A stretch of 64,000 nucleotides of DNA from contig NZ_JHXX01000004.1 of NCBI RefSeq assembly GCF_000621605.1, positions 124,001 through 188,000 on the forward strand, given 5' to 3'. This document shows, in pieces, positions 24,436-32,905 of the stretch. Positions within the stretch are counted from its first letter, which is position 1; each line of letters begins with the position of its first letter. Source of the DNA: Butyrivibrio sp. MC2021. GTDB lineage: Bacteria > Bacillota > Clostridia > Lachnospirales > Lachnospiraceae. The notes beneath the pieces are model-generated. The model had not been told where the DNA came from. It did no database searches and was given only the letters and a program-made list of their open reading frames with translations. The translations under genes and the position numbers were made by a program.

Positions 24436-25572
24436 TCAGGTGAACTTGTAGTATTCCTTTACTCTCATAACTACTTCGTCAAGGTCCTCATCTGTGAGCT
24501 TGTAGTACATAGGAAGACGAAGCAGTCTCTCGCTCTCCCTGGTGGTGTACTTATCCTCACCTCTGAACTCACTGTACATAAGTCCTGCCTTGGAGGAATG
24601 AAGCGGAATGTAATGAGAAGCAGGCAGAATATCATTGCTCTCAAGGTACTTAATAAGTCCTCTTCTCTCCTCGAAGTCCTTACACTTGATGTAGAACATG
24701 TGAGCATTGTGCTGGCAGTAGTCAGGAACAAAGGGAAGCTCGATAAGTCCCTTCTCCTCAAGAGGCTTAAATGCCTCAAAGTATCTGTTCCAGTGGTTCA
24801 TACGGTCATTGTTGATCTCGTCAGCCATCTGAAGCTGCGCATAGAGATAAGCAGCGTTCATGTCGCTGGGAAGATAGGATGAACCGGGCATGATCCAGCT
24901 GTATTTATCAACCTTGCCAAGCTTGTAAAGGGTTCTGTTGGTACCCTTTTCTCTGATGATGATGGCGTCGTCCACATAGGTCTCATCCCTAAGAAGAAGC
25001 GCTCCGCCCTCACCCATACTGTAATTCTTGGTCTCATGGAAGCTGTAGTTACCGAAATCGCCGATGGCTCCGAGAGCCTTGCCCTTATAGGTGGACATTA
25101 CGCCCTGGGCTGCGTCCTCGATAACAACCAGATTGTGTCTCTTGGCGATATCAAGAATGGTATCCATCTCACAGCCTACGCCTGCGTAGTGAACAGGAAC
25201 GATGGCTCTGGTCTTGGGTGTGATGGCCTGCTCGATAAGGTTCTCATCGATGTTCATGGTATCAGGTCTGATGTCCACAAAAACCACCTTGGCACCGCGA
25301 AGAACAAAGGCATTGGCAGTGGAAACAAAGGTGTAGGAAGGCATGATGACCTCGTCACCCTCCTTGATTCCCGCAAGGATAGCTGCCATCTCGGTGGCGT
25401 GGGTGCAGGAGGTGGTAAGAAGAGCCTTCTTAACTCCTGTCTTTTTCTCTATCCATTCGTTATCAAGGGCTGTATACTTGCCGTCGCCGCAGATCTTCTG
25501 ATTCTCGACGCACTCCTTGATGTAATCAAATTCTTTTCCCGTATAAGGTGGAACATTAAAATTAATGCGCAT
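24436..25572 (-). CDS. rffA: dTDP-4-amino-4,6-dideoxygalactose transaminase (RffA/WecE)
   Basis: A 378-residue DegT/DnrJ-type aminotransferase that closely follows E. coli WecE/RffA along its length. Shared stretches include IMPSYTFVSTANAFVLRGAK, VPVHYAGVGCEMDTI, EDAAQGVMSTYKGKALG and REKGTNR, and the PLP lysine is Lys182 in SFHETKNYSMGEGG. The family turns TDP-4-keto-6-deoxyglucose into TDP-4-amino-4,6-dideoxygalactose. The GNAT at 22010 could complete TDP-Fuc4NAc. RmlA and RmlB, which would supply the substrate, are not in the window and must be elsewhere. The gene lies in a tight run with GtrA upstream. Confidence 0.93.
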   Translation of the reverse strand: MRINFNVPPYTGKEFDYIKECVENQKICGDGKYTALDNEWIEKKTGVKKALLTTSCTHATEMAAILAGIKEGDEVIMPSYTFVSTANAFVLRGAKVVFVDIRPDTMNIDENLIEQAITPKTRAIVPVHYAGVGCEMDTILDIAKRHNLVVIEDAAQGVMSTYKGKALGAIGDFGNYSFHETKNYSMGEGGALLLRDETYVDDAIIIREKGTNRTLYKLGKVDKYSWIMPGSSYLPSDMNAAYLYAQLQMADEINNDRMNHWNRYFEAFKPLEEKGLIELPFVPDYCQHNAHMFYIKCKDFEERRGLIKYLESNDILPASHYIPLHSSKAGLMYSEFRGEDKYTTRESERLLRLPMYYKLTDEDLDEVVMRVKEYYKFT

Positions 25573-25581
25573 ATATTCTCC

Positions 25582-26055
25582 TTAATCCTTCTTCCTGAAA
25601 ACGATCAGCTTGCTGATTACATAATTGAGAACTATTACAATAAAGGTCGCTGCAAGCTTGACAGGCATTGAAGGCAAGCCCAGCAGGGTGATGAAAATGT
25701 AGATCAGAAGATCCTCAACAACCAGTGTAAAAAGTCTTCCTGCAGTAAAGGAACCTGCCTGCTTTAAAAAATCCTGTTTGGTCTCAACATGTCCGTCAAA
25801 TACCCAGGTTCTGTTGGTGAAGAACTGGAAAGCCACGCAAATAACCCAGTCAATGGTGTTGTTCAGGACCGCATTGAGATGCATGACACTGTCCATGAAC
25901 CAGAACAGGAAAATGCTGAGAAAGAAAGCCAGTCCTCCAAAGAACAGGTACATAAGGCCTTCCTTGTGCTTGGTATAAAAAGGTTCAAAGATATTCAGCA
26001 CAGGAAGAGACATGATCCTGTCAAAAATATCCTTCTTCTTGGTTGTATTCTCCAT
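25582..26055 (-). CDS. GtrA-like membrane protein
   Basis: A 157-residue protein with four membrane helices of the GtrA/DPMS-related fold: GLMYLFFGGLAFFLSIFLF, the loop NTIDWVICVAFQFFTNRTWVF with the conserved NRxWVF, then two further helices. GtrA proteins are proposed to flip undecaprenyl-phosphate sugars across the membrane or to assist GtrB-type enzymes. With the GtrB-like gene at 21052 and GT-C proteins at 19362, 22555 and 26068 it makes a complete Gtr-type set for adding side sugars outside the cell. Confidence 0.85.
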   Translation of the reverse strand: MENTTKKKDIFDRIMSLPVLNIFEPFYTKHKEGLMYLFFGGLAFFLSIFLFWFMDSVMHLNAVLNNTIDWVICVAFQFFTNRTWVFDGHVETKQDFLKQAGSFTAGRLFTLVVEDLLIYIFITLLGLPSMPVKLAATFIVIVLNYVISKLIVFRKKD

Positions 26056-26067
26056 AATATATCTCTT

Positions 26068-27816
26068 TTACTCCTCATTATAACTTGCGAAGATCAAAAA
26101 TCTATCGCTTTCGAAGACTTTATTATAATCGTGATTGTCAATAAAGTCCATTAAATCATCATATTTGTGAGTATTCGTGCCTTCTCCCGTGCCCTCTTTT
26201 CCGATAATGACAGTGGGAGTCTCCCCGGCATCGGACAGCTTTTTAAGGGCTTCACCAAAGAAAGCAGAGCCGTAGCTGTCAAGGTCAGGCCAGGTGGTAT
26301 CGATGGCGGGCTCCAAGTCAAATATATAAGAAAGGCCCGGAACATTGCCATAGAGGAGAACCTTGTCATCCTGAAGACCGTTATCATCAATAGCCGCCTT
26401 AAGCTCATTCAGAGTCTCGGCGTTGTAGGTGGTGGTCACCATGGATGATACCTTTGGAATGTCCGCTCTTGCATCCCTCACGGTCCCGTCAGCTCCGTCG
26501 TAGAAGGAGAAGTTGATATGGAACAGTGCGCCCTGTATCACCAACACTATAATAACAGTTGTCACAAAACTCTGCCACGGGAAGTGATAGTCTTCGTCTC
26601 CCGCCCTCTGCATCATTCTCCTGAAGAGCCAGAGGATAATCGGTGCTATCAAAAACATGTTGTTCATGATAGGGAAGGTATAGTTGTTGCTTCCAAGGGG
26701 TGTAACCAGGATCAGCATCAGCGCCGCAAAGGCCAGAGTCTGCTCCTGCCTGCTGCCGTTTAAGATACCAAGAGATCCTATAACGCAAAAGATTATTCCT
26801 GTTATGATAAACATCATGGCAGCCTGAAACATGCTGTCGTAATAGTAGTAGTTCCTGGTGAAGACGCCCTTGGCGAAGTAGTAGCGAACCAGTACAAGAA
26901 GGCCGCCTATGTAAAGAAGCTTCTTGATCCAGACGTATTTCCCCACAAGGAAAAGGAACATGATAACACCGGCTACTATACAGGGAATCACAATAAGCAT
27001 GTGGATAACACTTGTGAGGTATGCCTCTGCGATGGCTCCCAGCATTCCGCCGGAGGTGTAGTCCGAAGCTCCCTCGGTCATTCCAAAGAGTCTGGCTATA
27101 CCGTTTATGTACTCCGAAGGGCCATAGGCCATACAGATGCCAAGAAAGACTATGCCAAAGCCGGATACATAGCCGGCGATACAGACAAGGGTCTTCTTAA
27201 AGACCTCTGCAAACCTATCTTTTGTTATGAATCCGTAGAACCAAAGGATCAGTATCAGTGCTGCCTCCGCCAGATTGGGGAATCGCACCATTACGTTCAT
27301 TCCAAGAAATACACCTGCTATGAACAGGTAGAGAGCCTGTCTCTCCAGAGCAAAGAGCCCTGCTATCAGGAAGATGGTTCCCAGGGTGAGAAACAGGTAT
27401 GTCAGGTAGTTGTAGAGTATCGCTCTTGGTGAAAAGCATATGCTCTCTGCAATGAACTCACCAATGAAGATCATCCATCCGGGCATGAATCTCTTGAGGA
27501 AGTAATAGGAGATCAATGCCATAGCGGAGGTTATAAAACTGCAGTAGATGTTGAAGCCCAGCATGGTTCCGGCTCCGGGAAGAAGCATCAGAAACTCACC
27601 CAGCTTGTTACTTAAGAAAGTCGAAAAGAGCCACATTCCGTTTACACTGCCCAGATACTGGTAATTACCAAGGCTGTAGGTGGTGTCTGTGACGTCCAGA
27701 CCTGCATTGGCCCCCAGCAGCGGAAACAGCAACAGTATCACCGGAAACACCCAGGTCTCCAGTGGCGCCTGATATTTTTTCAGATTATAAAAATAGCTCC
27801 TGATATTTTTCAGCAT
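26068..27816 (-). CDS. Polytopic membrane protein, probable GT-C glycosyltransferase
   Basis: About 582 residues with around twelve membrane helices and an extracytoplasmic C-terminal domain. The first outer loop has GANAGLDVTDTTYSLGNYQY; such an acidic loop after helix 1 is common in GT-C enzymes, but no exact family is recognised. The ATG at 27816 is preferred to a GTG at 27831: it overlaps the acyltransferase stop in ATGCTGA and has GAGGAG just upstream, though the spacing is short. Translational coupling to the acyltransferase is likely. Its probable role is transfer of a lipid-phosphate sugar outside the membrane. Confidence 0.7.
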   Translation of the reverse strand: MLKNIRSYFYNLKKYQAPLETWVFPVILLLFPLLGANAGLDVTDTTYSLGNYQYLGSVNGMWLFSTFLSNKLGEFLMLLPGAGTMLGFNIYCSFITSAMALISYYFLKRFMPGWMIFIGEFIAESICFSPRAILYNYLTYLFLTLGTIFLIAGLFALERQALYLFIAGVFLGMNVMVRFPNLAEAALILILWFYGFITKDRFAEVFKKTLVCIAGYVSGFGIVFLGICMAYGPSEYINGIARLFGMTEGASDYTSGGMLGAIAEAYLTSVIHMLIVIPCIVAGVIMFLFLVGKYVWIKKLLYIGGLLVLVRYYFAKGVFTRNYYYYDSMFQAAMMFIITGIIFCVIGSLGILNGSRQEQTLAFAALMLILVTPLGSNNYTFPIMNNMFLIAPIILWLFRRMMQRAGDEDYHFPWQSFVTTVIIVLVIQGALFHINFSFYDGADGTVRDARADIPKVSSMVTTTYNAETLNELKAAIDDNGLQDDKVLLYGNVPGLSYIFDLEPAIDTTWPDLDSYGSAFFGEALKKLSDAGETPTVIIGKEGTGEGTNTHKYDDLMDFIDNHDYNKVFESDRFLIFASYNEE

Positions 27817-28946
27817 AGCTCCTCGTCCCACTGTCTGATTTTCTTAAAGAGTGCTGTATCCTTCAGAACTCTTCCCACATAGTCAAAGATCATCTTTCTG
27901 ATCCAGTCCACAAATACGCCGGCTGCGAATACCACCAGAACACATCTGAGCTGGTGCCATGCAAATAAAAGCACGCTGTCCTTGGGCACCTCTCCGAAGA
28001 TATGCTCAAGCCACCACAGCCATCTGCCTGCGATCTCAATATGCATGTGCAGAAGATAGACTCCGAAGGTAAAGGGAGCCACAAAACGCACGCAATCAGC
28101 AAATCTGTTTTCCCTCATGCGATAGAACCTGAAGAAGGAGAAAAGTCCCAGGGAGCCTGTAAGTGTAAAGATAAAGTTAAGATCCAGCGGAACTCCTGCA
28201 TAATATGTGAGGCCGCCTCTTAACAGATTCACATAGTAGAGTCCTATGCTCATGGCAGCGATAAGAAGCGATGATACCACAAAAACACCGACACTTCTGG
28301 CCGCATCATAAAAGAGCACCACATCATATTTTCTGATATAACCAGAGATGAGATAAAGGACCAAAAACCATCCGTAGTCATAACCATGATGGTCTGTGAC
28401 AAACATTACGGGAACAAAGCTTTTGACAATGGAAAACCAGATAAGGAGCCCGATGATCACTGTCTTGAGCTGCTTTCTTGTAAGGTTTTCTATGGCTGCG
28501 TTCATAACAGGAGCCATGACGTACATGATGACATAGGCTGTTACGAACCAGTAATGCTCAGAAGAAATGGGGAAAAGATACTGTACCAGCTTGTATGCTG
28601 AATCCCCGGAATCAACGGTGTAGGTTCCCACCAGCATCATAGCCAGTGAGATGAGTATTGTATAAAAGTAAACCTGACAGATAAGAGAGATTATGCGGCT
28701 GGGCTTAACCTTGCCCTTGGACAGGAAAAAACCGCTTAAAAGCACATAGGTATTAAGCCCTGTTATGGCCAAGGACTCAATGATAGTGGCATAGATCTTT
28801 ACGCCGGAAGCCGGAAGTCCCAGCTCCAGCAGTACCTCTGCATGAGAATTGTAGTGAAGGCAAAGGATCATGATCATTGCCACGATCCTCAAAAGCTCAA
28901 AACTTGCATTTCTCTTTTTAACTGTTTTCTCCCCGGTATCTGCCAT
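27810..28946 (-). CDS. Acyltransferase 3 family protein (OafA-like)
   Basis: A 378-residue protein with about ten membrane helices. It opens RNASFELLRIVAMIMILCLH, the standard start of acyltransferase-3 proteins with the conserved Arg and His, and contains SGFFLSKGK and EHYWFVTAYVIMYV. These enzymes O-acetylate or otherwise acylate surface sugars, drawing the acyl group across the membrane. It probably decorates the glycan made here. It follows the ABC flippase gene by 29 bp. Confidence 0.88.
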   Translation of the reverse strand: MADTGEKTVKKRNASFELLRIVAMIMILCLHYNSHAEVLLELGLPASGVKIYATIIESLAITGLNTYVLLSGFFLSKGKVKPSRIISLICQVYFYTILISLAMMLVGTYTVDSGDSAYKLVQYLFPISSEHYWFVTAYVIMYVMAPVMNAAIENLTRKQLKTVIIGLLIWFSIVKSFVPVMFVTDHHGYDYGWFLVLYLISGYIRKYDVVLFYDAARSVGVFVVSSLLIAAMSIGLYYVNLLRGGLTYYAGVPLDLNFIFTLTGSLGLFSFFRFYRMRENRFADCVRFVAPFTFGVYLLHMHIEIAGRWLWWLEHIFGEVPKDSVLLFAWHQLRCVLVVFAAGVFVDWIRKMIFDYVGRVLKDTALFKKIRQWDEELC

Positions 28947-28975
28947 ATTTCCTCCGCTGTCAATTTGATAGTCTG

Positions 28976-30727
28976 TTATCTTTCAACTACAGCCTTAGTA
29001 TCTGCAACTCTGTAGACCATATCGCACTTTTCGATGGTCTGAAGTCTGTGAGCAATGATGATAAGAGTCTTTCTGCCGTGGAGCTTGTTGATGGACTCCA
29101 TGATGGCGCTCTCTGTCTCGTTATCAAGGGCTGAGGTTGCCTCGTCCAGAACCAGCACTTCAGGGTCCTCAAAAAGGGCTCTTGCAATACCGATTCTCTG
29201 TCTCTGTCCGCCGGAGAGTCTGATTCCGCGCTCTCCAATGGCTGTATCAAGGCCTTCCGGAAGGCTTCTTACGAACTCATCAAGAGATGCCTCCTTAAGG
29301 GCCTGCCAAACCTTGTTATCGTCTATATCTTCGTCGGCGTAGCCAAAGGCCACGTTTTTCCTGATGGTTGAATCCACCATGAAAATAGTCTGAGGGATGT
29401 AGCCTATGTTCTTAAGCCATCCCTGATAATGCTCTGAAACATCAACACCGTCCGCCAGGATCTTGCCGCTCTCGGGCTTCAGAAGTCCAAGAAGCACGTC
29501 CACAATGGTGGTCTTGCCGGCACCGGAGGTTCCCACGATACCAACGCTCTTTCCCACAGGAATGCTCATGTTGGCCTTTTCAAGAATATACTTGTCGGTG
29601 TTGGGATACTTGTAGGAAATGTCCACCATATCGATAGTCTTGGTCACAGGAAGCTTCTCAACATTTATCTTCTTGCGGTAATCACCGTCGTTGTAGTTAA
29701 CGGTGGAGTCATTGATCTCATTCTGAAGGTTGTCGCTGACATTCATAAGGAAGGGCTCAAAATATGCTATGGATGTCAGGTAGTTGTTGATCCTGTTGGC
29801 GCTGGGAAGAAGTCTTGCCGCAGCCGCTGCCATAACGGTAAGCTGAGCCACAAGGTCAGAGAGATTCTGGCCTCCTGCCATAACGATAAGCATATATCCG
29901 ATCATTCCGGCGATGGCAATGGTCTCGATAAGGAGCCTCGGGGTGGAATTGTAAAGGCCGTATTTCTGCACAGCATTTACATAACCTGCACCGCAGTCCG
30001 CATAGCCGCTGATGAAGTAGTTTTCCTTGTTGGCGATCTTGATCTCTTTTATACCTGTAACAGACTCATCGATCCACTTGTAAAGACCGCTGTAGTAGTC
30101 CTGATTCTCCTGTCCTGCCTTGACCATTACAGGCTTTATCTTGAACTTGATAATAAGAAGGACCACCACCAGAAGCGAGGCAATACTGATGGTCATCACC
30201 GCATCCTGACTAAGGAGAATGCCCACAAGACAGATAAATACAATGATCTCACTGATAAGCTGCAAAGAGCTCAGGATCAGTCCGTACATGTTATTTACGT
30301 CAGAGGTGATATTTCTCTGGATAATGCTGGTGTCTGCTCCAAGGTAGTACTCGTAGGGCCTCTCCATGAAGTTGATCATCATACGTCTTGAGGTTGCAAA
30401 CTGATTGGTGTAAACAAAACGAAGCTGTACCACGTTCATGAAGTACAGGAAAATGTTTTTTACCACAAATACCAGTATGAGAGCCACCATTATAACTGCT
30501 GCCAGCTGTGTAGCGCTGTTTAAATGAAGGGTGTTGTAGATAAAGGAGAGGTATTTGTTGCTCTCAACCTTCGCCGGGTCCAAAACCACCGCCATTACCG
30601 GTGCTATCATGGCAATACCCAGGGCTTCCAACATTCCTCCGATGAGCATCAGTATCACGATGCCCACCATCTGTTTTTTCTGTCTGCCATCCAGCAGCAG
30701 CATTAGTTTCTTGTAAATCTTACGCAT
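28976..30727 (-). CDS. ABC transporter with fused ATPase, PglK/MsbA-like flippase
   Basis: A 583-residue half-transporter. The N-terminal 330 residues hold six membrane helices; the nucleotide-binding domain has Walker A GTSGAGKT, the signature LSGGQRQRIGIARAL, Walker B VLVLDEATSALD and the switch His in IIAHRLQ. Length and the first helices fit PglK-type lipid-oligosaccharide flippases. In this locus it is the only recognisable flippase, since no Wzx was found. It probably moves an undecaprenyl-PP-linked oligosaccharide outward. A lipid or peptide exporter is less likely in this setting. Confidence 0.87.
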   Translation of the reverse strand: MRKIYKKLMLLLDGRQKKQMVGIVILMLIGGMLEALGIAMIAPVMAVVLDPAKVESNKYLSFIYNTLHLNSATQLAAVIMVALILVFVVKNIFLYFMNVVQLRFVYTNQFATSRRMMINFMERPYEYYLGADTSIIQRNITSDVNNMYGLILSSLQLISEIIVFICLVGILLSQDAVMTISIASLLVVVLLIIKFKIKPVMVKAGQENQDYYSGLYKWIDESVTGIKEIKIANKENYFISGYADCGAGYVNAVQKYGLYNSTPRLLIETIAIAGMIGYMLIVMAGGQNLSDLVAQLTVMAAAAARLLPSANRINNYLTSIAYFEPFLMNVSDNLQNEINDSTVNYNDGDYRKKINVEKLPVTKTIDMVDISYKYPNTDKYILEKANMSIPVGKSVGIVGTSGAGKTTIVDVLLGLLKPESGKILADGVDVSEHYQGWLKNIGYIPQTIFMVDSTIRKNVAFGYADEDIDDNKVWQALKEASLDEFVRSLPEGLDTAIGERGIRLSGGQRQRIGIARALFEDPEVLVLDEATSALDNETESAIMESINKLHGRKTLIIIAHRLQTIEKCDMVYRVADTKAVVER

Positions 30728-30752
30728 TGAACACTAACCTTTCAGGTGTTTC

Positions 30753-31832
30753 TTAATCTGTAATTGCCTCGTTCTGTCTGTGGATCTCGGGAGCCTCATA
30801 GATATCCATGAAATCATCCCCAAGATACAGCTTTTCCTTGGCAAACTTAATTGAATCAGTAACGGTATAGACGGACACAACTCTGTCGAACTCCAGTCCC
30901 TCTATGAGGTTCAGCATCTCCATGGGGAAAGAGCCGTCCAATATAACCGCATCGCTGAAAATATTATTATACTCCAAAAGATCTCTCGGGTGCTGCTTGA
31001 TAAGGACAATGGCCTTCTGACCGTCAATAGTCCCGTAATCTCTTATGATATCCTCAAAAATTCTCTTTCTTGTATCCAGGTCGCAGAGGGGTTCTGACAA
31101 AACAAGCAGTGTGGGAAGCCCCTTTTTAGCCTGGGAAAGCTTATCCTTTAGCTTGTCCATATCCTCCACAAAAAGCTCCAGCAGGAGCTCTTTTTCCCTT
31201 GAAGTAAGGCGGTCTGTCAGCTTTTTTCTGGGAAGCTCCACATACTTGGGGCAGGGATACTGCAATACGGAGATGTCGTTGACCTCCATGTCGATGCAGT
31301 ATTTGCCGTAGCCGTTCTGGATAAAGATAAGGCCCAGCTCGGCCATCCCGGCTTTTATCTTAAAATGTCCCCTGTTGTCATATCTTGCGGTGTCATAGTA
31401 TCTTATACAGTCAAGGCCGTCCTCTACTGCGTGATAGCGGATCTTCTTATAACTAAGGTAATAGCCGATAGGGTCGGAATCGCAGAACACATAGATGTCC
31501 TTGTACTTACTGAAATCCAAGGGTACATACTGCTCCTGTAACTTGCCGAACTTTTTGCAGAAGCGGATTCTCTTAAACATGTTGAGAGCGATGTTACCGG
31601 AATCCTCCTTAAGAGGCTTCAGCTCAGGGAAAAAGGTGTCCTCTTTCTCGTCGTATTCGTAGACCTCATCAAATATGGGGGATTTCTTTGCTCTTTCCAC
31701 CATGGAGCCGAACTTGTTGGACATTTTGGAAAGAACCAGGGTGGCTCCCCCCTGTGCCCCCAGGTAAAACTCCTTGAGGCAGGCTATATACACATGGTAA
31801 AAGGTGTGACAAACATAAACTCTATCGTACAT
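30753..31832 (-). CDS. GT52/sialyltransferase-like glycosyltransferase
   Basis: A 359-residue soluble protein. It opens YDRVYVCHTFYHVYIACLKE, like the HTPxHxLIA start of GT52 and capsule sialyltransferases, and has IKQHPRDLLEY, matching the KxHP motif that binds the CMP-sugar in several sialyltransferase families. A VVSVYTVTDSIKFA segment stands where those enzymes have a Ser/Thr motif. Co-location with PseG, PseI and the CMP-nonulosonate synthetase fusion suggests that it transfers pseudaminic acid or a related nonulosonate. Exact family assignment needs a profile search. Confidence 0.68.
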   Translation of the reverse strand: MYDRVYVCHTFYHVYIACLKEFYLGAQGGATLVLSKMSNKFGSMVERAKKSPIFDEVYEYDEKEDTFFPELKPLKEDSGNIALNMFKRIRFCKKFGKLQEQYVPLDFSKYKDIYVFCDSDPIGYYLSYKKIRYHAVEDGLDCIRYYDTARYDNRGHFKIKAGMAELGLIFIQNGYGKYCIDMEVNDISVLQYPCPKYVELPRKKLTDRLTSREKELLLELFVEDMDKLKDKLSQAKKGLPTLLVLSEPLCDLDTRKRIFEDIIRDYGTIDGQKAIVLIKQHPRDLLEYNNIFSDAVILDGSFPMEMLNLIEGLEFDRVVSVYTVTDSIKFAKEKLYLGDDFMDIYEAPEIHRQNEAITD

Positions 31833-31843
31833 TCAAAACTTCC

Positions 31844-32905
31844 TTATTTGTGACTCCGAAGTCCTCTGTAGAACCACAGGAGTCTGTAGTATAAATAGAA
31901 AAACAGATGTGATTTCATCTGATATCTTATGAGCTTCTTCTCCTCGGGATGAACCTTCTCCTGATAGTATCTGTTATTCTGAAACTCCGGGAAGGTGGCC
32001 CTCATCTCTGCGGCGAGCCTTCTGGCAAACCTGTAGCTGCCTCTGAAACGGCTGCTTCTTGGCATGACCGAGAACAGGGTGTTGATATAAAATAACACTG
32101 TAAACTGGTACTCTATCTCCGGTTTGTACTCCTCATAGTAGCCGTTATCTTTGGCTTCCTTAACGATGAGTCTTCCGGCTGTCATACGGTCCTCCATGTT
32201 CTTGCGGGATATGGAATGAACCGTTGAAGTGTTGTGCTGATAATAAAAATACAGTGGTTCCTGAATGTACTCAAAGTGTCTGCTCCTGAGCATCCAGGTG
32301 TTACTTATGGCATTGTCCTCATAGAAAATGTCCTCGGGAAAGATATCAAGCTTTGTCTTTGAACAGGGAATGTAGTCCCCCAGGATCAGCTCTCTCCTAT
32401 AGACCTTGACCACAAGACTTCCGGTCTCCAAAAGAAGCTTCTGATACCGCTCTTTATTCATAACACCGGTTTGTTCAAAGTTGTTGTTGTGAACTATCTG
32501 TCCCACTTTGAAGCTGTGCTCGTCAGTGAAGCAGTAGTCGCAGCCCACCATGTCGGCCCCTGTCTCCTCAGCCTTGTTAAGAAGCCTGTTGTAGTAATCG
32601 GGCACGATCCAGTCATCGGAATCGATAAAGCCCAGCCACTCTCCCCTGGCTATGGCAAGGCCTAAGTTCTTGGCTCCGCCCTGATGGTGGTTTACCTTGG
32701 AATGAAGGGCTATGAATCTGTCGGGATACTTCTCTGCGAAGCTTCGCAGTATCTCCAGGGAGTTATCCGTGGAGCAGTCATCCACTGCGATTATCTCATA
32801 CTTTCCGTTATCAAGTTTCTGGTTTACCAGGCTGTTAAGGCAATACTCCAGCTTGCCCTCGGAAGCCATATTGTAAACAGGCACTATAATGCTAAGCCTT
32901 ATCAT
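31844..32905 (-). CDS. GT2 family glycosyltransferase
   Basis: A 353-residue GT-A enzyme. The N-terminus RLSIIVPVYNMASEGKLEYC, the nucleotide motif AVDDCSTDNSLEIL, NLGLARG-like GGAKNLGLAIARGEW and the metal-binding GFIDSDDWIVPDYY are all standard GT2 features. The C-terminal 120 residues are basic and aromatic without clear membrane spans. It overlaps the PseG gene by four bases, so it is probably made in step with it. The donor sugar is unknown. Confidence 0.9.
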   Translation of the reverse strand: MIRLSIIVPVYNMASEGKLEYCLNSLVNQKLDNGKYEIIAVDDCSTDNSLEILRSFAEKYPDRFIALHSKVNHHQGGAKNLGLAIARGEWLGFIDSDDWIVPDYYNRLLNKAEETGADMVGCDYCFTDEHSFKVGQIVHNNNFEQTGVMNKERYQKLLLETGSLVVKVYRRELILGDYIPCSKTKLDIFPEDIFYEDNAISNTWMLRSRHFEYIQEPLYFYYQHNTSTVHSISRKNMEDRMTAGRLIVKEAKDNGYYEEYKPEIEYQFTVLFYINTLFSVMPRSSRFRGSYRFARRLAAEMRATFPEFQNNRYYQEKVHPEEKKLIRYQMKSHLFFYLYYRLLWFYRGLRSHK

